64,000 nt of DNA from Gemmatimonadota bacterium (lineage in GTDB: Bacteria; Gemmatimonadota; Gemmatimonadetes; Gemmatimonadales; Gemmatimonadaceae): contig JAJPIM010000025.1 of NCBI GenBank assembly GCA_021324775.1, forward strand, positions 1-64,000. The letters are read 5' to 3'. Position 1 is the first letter of the stretch. Each line of letters begins with the position of its first letter. Positions 55,113 through 63,601 of the stretch are shown in pieces. A model generated the notes under the pieces. The model was not told the origin of the DNA, did no database searches, and saw only the letters and a list, made by a program, of their open reading frames with translations. A program made the position numbers and the translations under genes.

Positions 55113-56432
55113 TCACGAGTAGTACTCGAGGCCAAGGTGCGTGATCTGCTCCTCGCCAGCGAGATGCCTCAGGGTGTTCTTCAGCTTCGTCTGCTGAATG
55201 AACAGATCGTGCTCCGGCTGGAGTCCGCTGGCTGCCATCGGGCTCTTGTAATAGAAGGAGAGCCATTCCTGAATGCCCTTCAACCCGGAGCGATGCGCGA
55301 AGTCGGAGAACAGCGCGAGATCCAGCACCAACGGTGCCGCGAGAATCGAATCGCGACAGAGGAAGTTCACCTTGATCTGCATCGGATAGCCCATCCAGCC
55401 GACGATATCGATGTTGTCCCACCCTTCCTTGTTGTCGCCGCGCGGCTTGTAGTAGTTGATGCGGACGACGTGCGAGAAATCCCCATACAGCGCCGGATGC
55501 GTCTCGGGCTGGAGGATCGAATGCAGCACGCTGAGCTTCGACTCTTCCTTGGTTTTGAACGACGCCGGGTCGTCGAGGACCTCGCCGTCCCGGTTTCCGA
55601 GAATGTTGGTCGAGTACCAGCCCGCGAGTCCGAGCATACGCGCTTTGATGCCCGGCCCGATCACGGTCTTCATCCACGTCTGTCCGGTCTTGAAGTCCTT
55701 GCCGGAAATGGGCACCGCGCGGTCCTTGGCGAGCTGCACCAGGCAGGGCATGTCCACGGTCAGGTTCGGCGCGCCGTTCGCGAACGGCACGCCCTCCATG
55801 AGCGCGGCGTAGGCATACAGCATCGACGGCGCAATCGCTTCGTCGTTGCGCTCCATCGCCTTCTCGAACTGCTCGAGCGTGGCGTGCGCGGCGCCCGCCT
55901 TGATGTAGATCTCCGTCGAGGCGCACCACACGACCACGACGCGGTCCACCTTGTGCCGGCTCTTGAAGTCGCGGATGTCCTGGCGGATCTGCTCAGCAAG
56001 GTCGCGCTTGGTCTTCCCGCGCTTGACGTTCGGCCCGTTAATCCGGGTCACGTACTTGTTGTCGAACGCCGCCGGCAGCGGCGTAATGCCCCGAAGGAAT
56101 TCTGCGACCCGCTCGATGTGGGCGCGCTCCAGCACGCCCGCCTTGCACGCGGCCGTGTACGCGTCATCCGGGAACGGATCCCAGGCGCCGAATACCAGGT
56201 CGTCGAGGCTGGCGAGCGGCACCAGGTCCTTGATCAACGGGGCACGATTCTCCGTGCGTTTGCCCAGCCGGATGGTCGCCATTTGCGTCAGCGACCCTAT
56301 GGGGAGCGAATATCCGCGACGCACGCTCTCCACGCCGGCCATGAACGTGGTGGCCACAGCCCCGAGGCCCGGGGTCATGACGCCGAGTCGCCCGGTCGCG
56401 GGACGAGTTGTCGATGATGGAGAATCAGTCAT
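55113..56432 (-). CDS. ino1: myo-Inositol-1-phosphate synthase
   Basis: This 439-residue enzyme has RLGVMTPGLGAVATTFMAGV (NAD-binding region), NGPNVKRGKTKRD and the conserved PISGKDFKTGQTWMKTVIGP with the catalytic Lys pair. It isomerises glucose-6-phosphate to inositol-1-phosphate. The ATG at 56432 overlaps the stop of the CDP-alcohol transferase as ATGA, which strongly ties the inositol to a phospholipid headgroup. The frame upstream of this ATG is a shadow. Confidence 0.95.
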   Translation of the reverse strand: MTDSPSSTTRPATGRLGVMTPGLGAVATTFMAGVESVRRGYSLPIGSLTQMATIRLGKRTENRAPLIKDLVPLASLDDLVFGAWDPFPDDAYTAACKAGVLERAHIERVAEFLRGITPLPAAFDNKYVTRINGPNVKRGKTKRDLAEQIRQDIRDFKSRHKVDRVVVVWCASTEIYIKAGAAHATLEQFEKAMERNDEAIAPSMLYAYAALMEGVPFANGAPNLTVDMPCLVQLAKDRAVPISGKDFKTGQTWMKTVIGPGIKARMLGLAGWYSTNILGNRDGEVLDDPASFKTKEESKLSVLHSILQPETHPALYGDFSHVVRINYYKPRGDNKEGWDNIDIVGWMGYPMQIKVNFLCRDSILAAPLVLDLALFSDFAHRSGLKGIQEWLSFYYKSPMAASGLQPEHDLFIQQTKLKNTLRHLAGEEQITHLGLEYYS

Positions 56433-57124
56433 TTGCTCTTGAGCACGGCCCGCGGTTGGACGGGCGTCGCGCGTGAAAAGTGCGGCGGCGGCGTGATTGC
56501 CACCCCCGACGCAGGTCGTGTCGCACGATACACGGCCACCACTCGCTGTATGGCAGTAGCCCACGACGTGACGGTGAGAAGGACGACGATGGGGGCGAGT
56601 ACCCACCCATCGAATGCCAGCCCGAAAAACGCCTGGGGTGCAGACAGCAACACCACGCGCTCCGGCCGCTGCATGAACCCGACTTTGGCGTCGACGCCGA
56701 GCGCCTCGGCCCGTGCCCGGGTGTACGACACGAGGAATCCGCCTACAATGCCCGCGAGACACACTACGAGCATCGGCTCGCTCGCGTGGCGAGGGCTCGT
56801 CGCGTAGAACACCGCGAGTCCCGCCAAGACCGCGGCGTCGGCGATCCGGTCCAACGTCGAGTCATAAAACGCGCCGAACACGCTGGACAATCCCGTCCGG
56901 CGCGCCACGTCCCCGTCGATCACGTCGAACAACGCCGTCAGGCCAAGAAACCACCCGCCGGTCCGGATGTGCCCGGCGCCGTAGATGATGCCTGCGCCGA
57001 TCGAGCAGCAGGTGCCGAGCGTGGTGATGATGTTGGGATGGACGCGGTGCCGGACGAGCAGGGAGGCAATAGGCTCGACGAGCCGCACGTACCCGCGTTT
57101 TATCCAGTCCCACAGAGGTATCAT
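56429..57124 (-). CDS. CDP-alcohol phosphatidyltransferase (inositol-lipid type)
   Basis: This 231-residue membrane enzyme has the complete CDP-alcohol motif: Asp67, Asp70, Gly71, Ala74, Arg75, Gly84, Asp88 and Asp92, with about six transmembrane helices. Next to ino1 it most likely joins inositol-1-phosphate to CDP-diacylglycerol, giving phosphatidylinositol phosphate, as in actinobacteria. The headgroup is an inference from context; glycerol-phosphate is possible. The ATG at 57124 is chosen. The 203-base gap upstream is gene-free, with short direct repeats (ATGGCCAC-type). Confidence 0.9.
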   Translation of the reverse strand: MIPLWDWIKRGYVRLVEPIASLLVRHRVHPNIITTLGTCCSIGAGIIYGAGHIRTGGWFLGLTALFDVIDGDVARRTGLSSVFGAFYDSTLDRIADAAVLAGLAVFYATSPRHASEPMLVVCLAGIVGGFLVSYTRARAEALGVDAKVGFMQRPERVVLLSAPQAFFGLAFDGWVLAPIVVLLTVTSWATAIQRVVAVYRATRPASGVAITPPPHFSRATPVQPRAVLKSK

Positions 57125-57327
57125 GCGTAGCCAGGCAGCCGGCACCGGCAGCCGTCGCCGGCGCGGGCGGGGAAGAAGAAGCCGGAGCGACGCCCCAGCC
57201 CACAAAACTTATCGGGCCGGAGATGGCGGAGAAAGGGGCGCGCCCGCTCGGCGGAGGCTCCTTCACCCGCGTCACCGCCACATCATGGATCGCACCATGG
57301 CCACATCGTGGCCACGTCATGGCCGCG

Positions 57328-58674
57328 TCAGCGGTAGAGCAGATACGGCGCGACGCGGTGCGTGAACGCCGCTACGGCAGGAGTCACCGCGGCCATCGTG
57401 CGGTCGGGATCCGCACCGCGAACGAGTGCGTTCCGTGCCGCCGGATCGCCGAACCTGAGGTCGAACGCCGTGGTGTCCAGCCGGAGAGAATCGCCGCTCG
57501 CCTGGGCCACCGCCCACAACAGCGCCGCGCCCAGCCGGCCCGTCTCAACATGCGACCGGTCCGTGACGACGATTCGCACCCCTCGGATCGCGCGGCCGCC
57601 GAACTTGCCATCGCCGGGCGCGACCGGCGTGAAGGTCTCCGTGTCGAACCGGACGCCGGCGAGACGCCGTGCAGAGAGCAGCGCCACCACCCGTGGCGCG
57701 TCGAGCCATGGTGATCCCAATCGCTGAAACGCATCCTGGGTCCCTCGCCCCACGGACAGGTTCGAGCCCTCGAAGGCGACGAGAGCTGGATACAGGAGTG
57801 CACTGGTGAGAGAGGGCAGGTTTGGCGACGGCCGGATCCATGGCAATCCGGTCTCGTCGAACCACTGATCGCGCCGCCATCCGCGAGCGGGAATGACGTG
57901 CAGGTCCGCACCGACACGCAAATCGTCGTTGTAGTACCGAGCCAACTCGCCCATCGTGAGCCCGTGGCGCAGCGGGATCGGCGCCAGTGCATAAGGCCGT
58001 GCGGGATGACCGGGTGTGGATTCATTCGGATTCGCGAGGCTGCTATCCAGCATCGGCCCCTCGGTCCTCGTCCCCGTGATCGGGTTCGGACGGTCGAGCA
58101 CCACCACCGGCATGTGGTTCCGGGCCGCCGCCCGCATTGCGTAGACGACCGATGCGACATACGTCCACGTGCGTGTTCCCACATCCTGGAGATCGATCAC
58201 GAGCACGTCGACCCGGCGCAGGAGGCTGTCCGGCGGAGGCAGCACCGTCGCACCGTACAACGAGTACACCGGGACGCGGCTCGCACTGTCCATCCCGCCT
58301 GGAACGAACTCGCGATCGTCCTGTCCGCGGATGCCGTGCTCCGGCGAAAACAGGATCGCCACGTGCACCGCGGCCCGCTGCGCGAGCGCTGAGCGGGTGA
58401 GCAACGCGATGTCCGATGTGCCCGAGCGGTCTACGCCGGTCTGGTTGGTGAGCAGGCCGACCCGCTTGCCCCGGATCAACCGGACGCTATCCTCCAGCAA
58501 CACGGTGATGCCGGGGACGACGGTGCCCGCGTCGCGGACGTTCGGCTCCGGCCCGGCCACGGCGTCGCGCAGGGCCGGCACCGCCGCCGCGGCGCCTGCC
58601 AGCAGGACCACGACCGCGACTGCCGCCGCTCGGAAGCCGCGCCCGGGCGCCCGGTGGGTGATGCTCCGTTTCAC
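57328..58674 (-). CDS. namZ: Exo-beta-N-acetylmuramidase NamZ (DUF1343)
   Basis: This 448-residue exported protein has an N-terminal hydrophobic signal (AAVAVVVLLAGAAAAVPAL) and the DUF1343 segments KRVGLLTNQTGVDRSG, ILFSPEHGIRG and VDVLVIDLQDVGTRTWTYV. NamZ-type enzymes remove terminal MurNAc from peptidoglycan fragments in the periplasm. It is divergent from a sodium symporter gene 27 bases away, which suggests shared control. The start is GTG at 58674. Confidence 0.9.
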   Translation of the reverse strand: MKRSITHRAPGRGFRAAAVAVVVLLAGAAAAVPALRDAVAGPEPNVRDAGTVVPGITVLLEDSVRLIRGKRVGLLTNQTGVDRSGTSDIALLTRSALAQRAAVHVAILFSPEHGIRGQDDREFVPGGMDSASRVPVYSLYGATVLPPPDSLLRRVDVLVIDLQDVGTRTWTYVASVVYAMRAAARNHMPVVVLDRPNPITGTRTEGPMLDSSLANPNESTPGHPARPYALAPIPLRHGLTMGELARYYNDDLRVGADLHVIPARGWRRDQWFDETGLPWIRPSPNLPSLTSALLYPALVAFEGSNLSVGRGTQDAFQRLGSPWLDAPRVVALLSARRLAGVRFDTETFTPVAPGDGKFGGRAIRGVRIVVTDRSHVETGRLGAALLWAVAQASGDSLRLDTTAFDLRFGDPAARNALVRGADPDRTMAAVTPAVAAFTHRVAPYLLYR

Positions 58675-58701
58675 GAAGGCCGTACCCTCGTCGTAGTAGA
58701 G

Positions 58702-60528
58702 ATGAAGCTAACACCAGTCGACTGGGCCATCGTCGCCAGTTATTTCGCGCTCTCCACCTGCGTGGGCCTGTATTTCACGCGGCGGGGCGGCGCGAGCCTG
58801 AGCGAATACTTCCTCTCGGGACGCGCCGCCCCATGGTGGCTGGCTGGCGCGTCGATGGTCGCCACGACGTTCGCGGCTGACACACCGCTGCTCGTCACCG
58901 GCCTTGTCGCGACCAAGGGCGTCGCCGGCAACTGGCTGTGGTGGAACTTCGTGATGAGCGGCATGCTCACGGTGTTCTTCTTCGCCCGGCTCTGGCGCCG
59001 CGCCAATGTCATGACGGACGTCGAGTTCTCGGAGATCCGCTACGGCGGCCGCCCGGCCGCGTTCCTCCGAGGATTCCGCGCCCTGTATCTCGCCGTACCC
59101 ATCAATCTCATCATCATTGGATGGGTCACCCGCGCGATGATCAAGATCCTCACGATCTCCCTCGATGTCTCACCGGTCATCGCGGTCGGGATCTGCTTCG
59201 TCGCGACGGTTTGCTACGCGGTGGCGGCGGGACTGTGGGCAGTGCTCTGGACGGATCTCGTCCAGTTCGTGATCAAGATGAGCGCGGTCATCGTGCTCGC
59301 GGTCTTCGCCGTCCGCGCGGTCGGCGGCATCGATGTCATGCGCGCCAAGCTCACGGCGCACTTCGGATCCGAGACCGCCGCGCTCTCGGTGATGCCCGTT
59401 TCCGTCGGAGGACCCCACGGCCTCTCGGCCTATGCGTGGATGCCCCTGCTGGCCCTCTGCACGTTTCTGTTCGTCCAGTGGTGGGCCGCATGGTACCCCG
59501 GCGCGGAACCGGGCGGCGGCGGATATGTCGCGCAACGCATCTTCGCCGCGCGGTCGGAGCGCGACGGCGTCCTGGCCACGCTGTTCTTTCAGATCGCGCA
59601 CTACGCGCTCCGCCCATGGCCCTGGATCGTCACCGGCCTGGCAACCGTGATCCTGTACCCCACGCTCCAGGACAAGGAGTCCGGGTACGTCCACGCCTTC
59701 GTGGACCTGCTCCCCACGCCGTGGCGCGGATTCATGATGGCCGGATTCGCCGCCGCCTACATGTCGACGATCGGAACTCAGCTCAATTGGGGCGCGTCAT
59801 ACCTCGTCAACGACTTCTACAAACGGTTCCTGCGGCCGCACGAGTCGGAGCACCACTACGTGTCGGTGTCGCGCGCGGCGACGATTCTCCTCTTTCTCCT
59901 CTCCATCATCGTGGCGTGGCAGATCTCGTCCATCGAGCAGGCCTGGAAATTCCTGATCGCCCTCGGCGCCGGGACCGGACTCGTGTACATGCTGCGGTGG
60001 TACTGGTGGCGCATCAACGCCTGGTCCGAGATCAGCGCGATGGTGGTGTCGCTCGCGGTCGCGATCGTGGCCCTGCAGGTCGTGCCTCACCACTTCGCAG
60101 CGGGCGACCCCAACGGGGATGCCGTTGTGATGCTGGTGACGGTGGGACTGACCACGGTGGTCTGGCTCGCCGTGACGTTCCTGACCCCCGCGGAATCGCC
60201 GGCAATTCTCGAATCGTTCTACCGGCGCGTCCGCCCCGGCGGCCCGGGCTGGCGGCGCATCGCGGTGCGGGCTGGATTCGGCCCGGAGCCGATCGCGGCC
60301 GGCCGGCTCGCGTGGGCCAATTGGATCGCAGGCATCGTCGCGGCATACGGCACCCTGTTCGGCATCGGCAAGCTGATCTTCGGGCCCGTCAGCACGGGGA
60401 TCGCCATGCTCGCCACCGCGGCCGTTGCGTTTGCCTGGATTGCCTGGTCGTTCGGACAGGAGACGCCACCCGCCGAGGGGCTGGCCGTGGGCACCGCCCA
60501 GACCCCTGCCCCGATTGCCGCTGACTGA
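58702..60528 (+). CDS. Sodium/solute symporter (SSS family)
   Basis: This 608-residue transporter has about 14 membrane segments, the typical start TPVDWAIVASYFALSTCVGL and SEYFLSGRAAPWWLAGASMV. Members of the family carry sugars, proline, nucleosides or other solutes with sodium. Divergence from namZ suggests a MurNAc- or GlcNAc-type sugar. The ATG at 58702 is chosen; an upstream open frame would overlap the namZ start. The C-terminus is followed by an inverted repeat before the Fe-S carrier gene. Confidence 0.93.
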   Translation: MKLTPVDWAIVASYFALSTCVGLYFTRRGGASLSEYFLSGRAAPWWLAGASMVATTFAADTPLLVTGLVATKGVAGNWLWWNFVMSGMLTVFFFARLWRRANVMTDVEFSEIRYGGRPAAFLRGFRALYLAVPINLIIIGWVTRAMIKILTISLDVSPVIAVGICFVATVCYAVAAGLWAVLWTDLVQFVIKMSAVIVLAVFAVRAVGGIDVMRAKLTAHFGSETAALSVMPVSVGGPHGLSAYAWMPLLALCTFLFVQWWAAWYPGAEPGGGGYVAQRIFAARSERDGVLATLFFQIAHYALRPWPWIVTGLATVILYPTLQDKESGYVHAFVDLLPTPWRGFMMAGFAAAYMSTIGTQLNWGASYLVNDFYKRFLRPHESEHHYVSVSRAATILLFLLSIIVAWQISSIEQAWKFLIALGAGTGLVYMLRWYWWRINAWSEISAMVVSLAVAIVALQVVPHHFAAGDPNGDAVVMLVTVGLTTVVWLAVTFLTPAESPAILESFYRRVRPGGPGWRRIAVRAGFGPEPIAAGRLAWANWIAGIVAAYGTLFGIGKLIFGPVSTGIAMLATAAVAFAWIAWSFGQETPPAEGLAVGTAQTPAPIAAD

Positions 60529-60529
60529 A

Positions 60530-60567
60530 CCGGGAACTGATTCGGTTGATCGGGACTTAGTTCCCGG
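60530..60567. promoter_or_regulatory. Inverted repeat upstream of the Fe-S carrier gene
   Basis: CCGGGAACT (60530-60538) and AGTTCCCGG (60559-60567) form a 9-bp inverted pair, 20 bases apart. The right arm also forms a tighter dyad, CGGGA-CTTAGT-TCCCG (60551-60566). It starts directly after the symporter stop. It could be an operator for the downstream gene or a weak terminator of the symporter. Confidence 0.5.
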
Positions 60568-60574
60568 GTAGCTT
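60546..60574 (+). promoter_or_regulatory. Candidate promoter of the Fe-S carrier gene
   Basis: TTGATC (60546-60551), 17 bases, then TAGCTT (60569-60574). The -35 is fair and the -10 weak. The dyad at 60551-60566 fills the spacer, as expected for a repressor site. Confidence 0.4.
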
Positions 60575-60586
60575 TCTGCATCCCTT

Positions 60587-60592
60587 AGGAGG
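60587..60592 (+). promoter_or_regulatory. Consensus ribosome site of the Fe-S carrier gene
   Basis: A full AGGAGG lies four bases before the ATG at 60597. It fixes the start and is the strongest ribosome site seen in the window. Confidence 0.85.
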
Positions 60593-60596
60593 ATCG

Positions 60597-60986
60597 ATGG
60601 CCACATCGCAGCACCCCGCTACGGAGACCGGGACCACGGAGGCCCAGCCGGAGGTCGTGCTTTCCGTGACCCCGAACGCCAGGGTCGAGGTCAAACGGTT
60701 CATGGAAGCCGAGGGCGTCTCGCCCGGCACCGGTGGGTTGCGCGTCAGCGTCCAGCCCGGCGGCTGCAGCGGCTTCAAATACGGCCTCCTGATCGAAGAC
60801 GCGAGCGCCGAGGACGATCTGATCGTGGATCAGGGCGAGTTCCGGGTATTCGTGGACCCGTTCTCCGCCCAATACATCCAAGGCGTGACGATCGACTACG
60901 TATCGTCCATGCAGGGCTCGGGATTCACGTTCAAGAACCCGAACAGCACGGGCGGCTGCGGTTGCGGCAGCTCATTCTCTGCGTAG
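60597..60986 (+). CDS. A-type iron-sulfur cluster carrier (HesB/IscA/ErpA)
   Basis: This 129-residue protein has a polar N-terminus of 20 residues and then the HesB fold with the three conserved cysteines in QPGGCSGFKYGL and GGCGCGSSF. It passes Fe-S clusters to target proteins. Which of IscA, SufA or ErpA it matches cannot be told. It has its own promoter-like region and a terminator, so it is a single-gene unit between two symporters. Confidence 0.95.
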   Translation: MATSQHPATETGTTEAQPEVVLSVTPNARVEVKRFMEAEGVSPGTGGLRVSVQPGGCSGFKYGLLIEDASAEDDLIVDQGEFRVFVDPFSAQYIQGVTIDYVSSMQGSGFTFKNPNSTGGCGCGSSFSA

Positions 60987-61000
60987 CCGCGCTCTGACGT

Positions 61001-61019
61001 CCCTCCGGTTCTCGGAGGG
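61001..61019 (+). other. Hairpin after the Fe-S carrier gene
   Basis: CCCTCCG (61001-61007) pairs with CGGAGGG (61013-61019) around a 5-base loop, 14 bases past the stop. It has no T-run and probably protects the mRNA end or adds to the terminator that follows. Confidence 0.5.
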
Positions 61020-61025
61020 CGATTG

Positions 61026-61060
61026 AGGCCCGCGATTCTCTCCAGGATCGCGGGCCTTTT
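61026..61060 (+). terminator. Intrinsic terminator of the Fe-S carrier gene
   Basis: An 11-bp stem AGGCCCGCGAT (61026-61036) / ATCGCGGGCCT (61047-61057) with a 10-base loop is followed by TTTT. Confidence 0.85.
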
Positions 61061-61080
61061 CGCATCGCTTTTCGCATCGC
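61057..61080. repeat. 12-bp tandem duplication after the terminator
   Basis: TTTTCGCATCGC occurs twice head to tail (61057-61068, 61069-61080); the first copy begins in the terminator T-run. It gives the terminator a second T-tract. Confidence 0.9.
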
Positions 61081-61116
61081 TCGCGTCCGAAATCTGCCGC
61101 CTCGCCTGATTCCGCC

Positions 61117-62634
61117 GTGACTCGGTCCATCGGACTGCCCGACCTCATCGTGGTCGTCGTCTACCTCGCTGGCACGACGATCCTGGGTGTCTGGCTCGGC
61201 CGCGCACAGCGCGATTCGCGGGACTACTTCCTCGCCAGCCACGCGATCCCGTGGTGGGCCGTGCTCATATCCGTCGTCGCCACCGAGACGAGCGCACTCA
61301 CGTTCATCAGCATCCCCTCCCTGGCCTACCTCGGCGATTTCACCTTCCTGCAGGTGGCGGCCGGCTACATCCTCGGGCGCATCGTCGTCGCGTTCACACT
61401 CCTTCCTCGCTACTTCCAGGGCGATCTGGTCACCGCCTACGCGCTCCTCGAGCGGCGCTTCGGACTCGCCACCCGCCGCTTCACATCGATCGTGTTCATG
61501 GTCACCCGCGCGCTCGCCGACTCGGTCCGGGTTTTCGCGACCGCCATACCGGTGTCATTGATCCTCGGATCGCTCGTCTCGCCCCGCTACGGCATGCCGC
61601 TCGCGATCGTCGTGCTGGGCGCGCTCACCATCGTCTACACGTATCACGGCGGCATGCGGGCCGTGGTCTGGACGGATGTGCTCCAGACGAGCGTCTACCT
61701 CGTGGCCGGCGTTGCCGCGGTCGTCCTTCTCGGCCGGTCGGTCGGCGGCGGCTGGTCCGCGATCTTCGCGCACGCCGCATCGGCCGGGAAGCTGCGAGTG
61801 GTCGATCTCTCTCCCAGCCTGAGCCGGCCCTACACGCTCTGGGGCGGGGTCATCGGAGGCGCCTTCCTCTCCATGGCGTCGCACGGCGCCGATCAACTGA
61901 TCGTTCAGCGCCTGCTGGCCGCGTCATCCCTTCGCGACGCCCGCCGGGCCATCATCGGGAGCGGGATCGCCGTGCTCGCGCAGTTTGCTCTCTTCCTGAC
62001 CATCGGCACCGGCTTGTTTGCATTCTACGATGGTCGCGTTTTCTCGACGCCCGATGCCGTGTTCCCGACCTTCATCCTCGATCGCATGCCTCCTGGGCTC
62101 GTGGGGTTGATCCTGGCCGCCATCCTCGCCGCGACCATGAGCACACACTCGGGCGCGATCAACTCGCTGGCCGCGTCGACGACCCATGACCTCTATCTGC
62201 CGATCACCCGCCGGTCGCCGGACGATCCCGCCGTCCTCCGGGCCGGCAAGCGTTTCACGCTCGCCTGGGGTGTCGTACTTACCTGTGGTGCGCTACTGTA
62301 TCGGCAGCAAGGAACGCCCGTCGTGGCCGTCGCGCTCACCATCGCGTCGTTTACCTACGGCGGCCTCCTCGGCGGCTTCTTCCTGGGACTCTGGTGGGGG
62401 CGCGCGGTGCAGCGCGATGCCATTATTGGCATGGCTGTCGGCATCACGGCCATGGCGTTCGTCGTGTTCGCGAAGCAGATCTCCGCGCTGGTCCCAGCCC
62501 TGGCGGACGGCCTCGCGCCGTTCGCCACCATCTCCTTCCCCTGGTACGTGCTGATCGGAACTATTATCACGCTCGCCGCCGGAATCGTCAGCTCCCTCAC
62601 CCACCCCGCGCCATCCGGGGACATCGCGCGATGA
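61117..62634 (+). CDS. Sodium/solute symporter (SSS family), second copy
   Basis: This 505-residue transporter has about 13 membrane helices. It begins SIGLPDLIVVVVYLAGTTIL and contains SRDYFLASHAIPWWAVLISV and AATMSTHSGAINSLAAS. It resembles sialic-acid/sugar-type SSS members. The GTG at 61117 is the start. The stop overlaps the kinase start as ATGA, so the imported solute is probably the kinase substrate. Confidence 0.93.
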   Translation: MTRSIGLPDLIVVVVYLAGTTILGVWLGRAQRDSRDYFLASHAIPWWAVLISVVATETSALTFISIPSLAYLGDFTFLQVAAGYILGRIVVAFTLLPRYFQGDLVTAYALLERRFGLATRRFTSIVFMVTRALADSVRVFATAIPVSLILGSLVSPRYGMPLAIVVLGALTIVYTYHGGMRAVVWTDVLQTSVYLVAGVAAVVLLGRSVGGGWSAIFAHAASAGKLRVVDLSPSLSRPYTLWGGVIGGAFLSMASHGADQLIVQRLLAASSLRDARRAIIGSGIAVLAQFALFLTIGTGLFAFYDGRVFSTPDAVFPTFILDRMPPGLVGLILAAILAATMSTHSGAINSLAASTTHDLYLPITRRSPDDPAVLRAGKRFTLAWGVVLTCGALLYRQQGTPVVAVALTIASFTYGGLLGGFFLGLWWGRAVQRDAIIGMAVGITAMAFVVFAKQISALVPALADGLAPFATISFPWYVLIGTIITLAAGIVSSLTHPAPSGDIAR

Positions 62635-63557
62635 CCCGAATCGTCGTGGGCGTGGACGGAGGAGGCTCGCGGACCCGCGTCATCGTGGCGGACGAGCATG
62701 GCGCCGAGCTTGCCCGAGCGGAAGGCGAACCGAGCGCCATGAAGCTGGGGGACGCGAACCGATCGGCTACCGCCGTGGCCGCCGTGGTGGCGGATGGATT
62801 GCGGGCCGCCGGACTCTCCGGCACCCTCCCCAGTGTCGTGTGCGTCGGCATCTCGGGCGCAGGACGGGAGCCCGACCGGCAAGCGCTCGTGCAAGCGCTG
62901 GCACCACTGCATCTCGCCGACGATGTCATCGTGCACGCCGACGCCACGATCGCCCTGGATGACGCGTTCGGGGATGGACCCGGGATCGTGCTCATTGCCG
63001 GCACGGGGTCGGTCGCATTTGGCCGAGGACCGACGGGAACCTACGGACGGTGCGGCGGGTGGGGACCGGTGTGCGGTGATGAGGGCGGCGGCACCTGGAT
63101 CGGCAGACGTGCCCTCAGCGTCGTCACGGCGTCCGCCGACGGGCGCGAGCCGCAAACCGCCCTCCTGGGAGCAGTGCTGACCGCTGCGCAGGTCACTACG
63201 GTGCACGAGCTTATTCGGTGGGCGGCGGGGGCCGGGCCGACCGGCCTTGCGACCCTCGTGCCGGCCGTGCTGCAATGCGCGGAATCCGGAGACCTGCGTG
63301 CTAACGCGGTGGTGAGCTTCGCGGCGGAGGAGTTGGTGCTCCACGTCCGCACCCTGGCCCGGCGTCTCTTCACCGATGAGCGGGCGGCTGCGCCCGTCGC
63401 GTTCGCGGGAGGCCTCCTCGACCGGCGCTCACTCCTCCGCGCCCGGGTCGAGCATCGCTTGAAATCCGCGGTTCCAGGCGCCGTGCTGGATCCGCGTGAC
63501 GTGGTGCCCGCGCGCGGCGCGGTGCGGAACGCACTCCGCGTCCTCGCCGCACAGTAG
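62631..63557 (+). CDS. BadF/BadG-type N-acetylhexosamine kinase
   Basis: This 308-residue ASKHA kinase has the phosphate motifs VVGVDGGGSRTRVIVAD and IVLIAGTGSVAFG, and GGWGPVCGDEGGGTWIGR. Such proteins phosphorylate GlcNAc or MurNAc (MurK-like), although some relatives are activators of dehydratases. Context with the symporter and NamZ favours an amino-sugar kinase. The ATG at 62631 overlaps the symporter stop. Confidence 0.88.
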   Translation: MTRIVVGVDGGGSRTRVIVADEHGAELARAEGEPSAMKLGDANRSATAVAAVVADGLRAAGLSGTLPSVVCVGISGAGREPDRQALVQALAPLHLADDVIVHADATIALDDAFGDGPGIVLIAGTGSVAFGRGPTGTYGRCGGWGPVCGDEGGGTWIGRRALSVVTASADGREPQTALLGAVLTAAQVTTVHELIRWAAGAGPTGLATLVPAVLQCAESGDLRANAVVSFAAEELVLHVRTLARRLFTDERAAAPVAFAGGLLDRRSLLRARVEHRLKSAVPGAVLDPRDVVPARGAVRNALRVLAAQ

Positions 63558-63601
63558 CGCAGCCGGCACCCGCCGCCTGCACGGCGCCACGCGTCAGCGG
63601 C

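Noticed and set aside
55113-56762. A 549-residue version of ino1
   Set aside because: The ATG at 56432 overlaps the upstream stop and matches the family start; the extra residues are shadow of the transferase gene.
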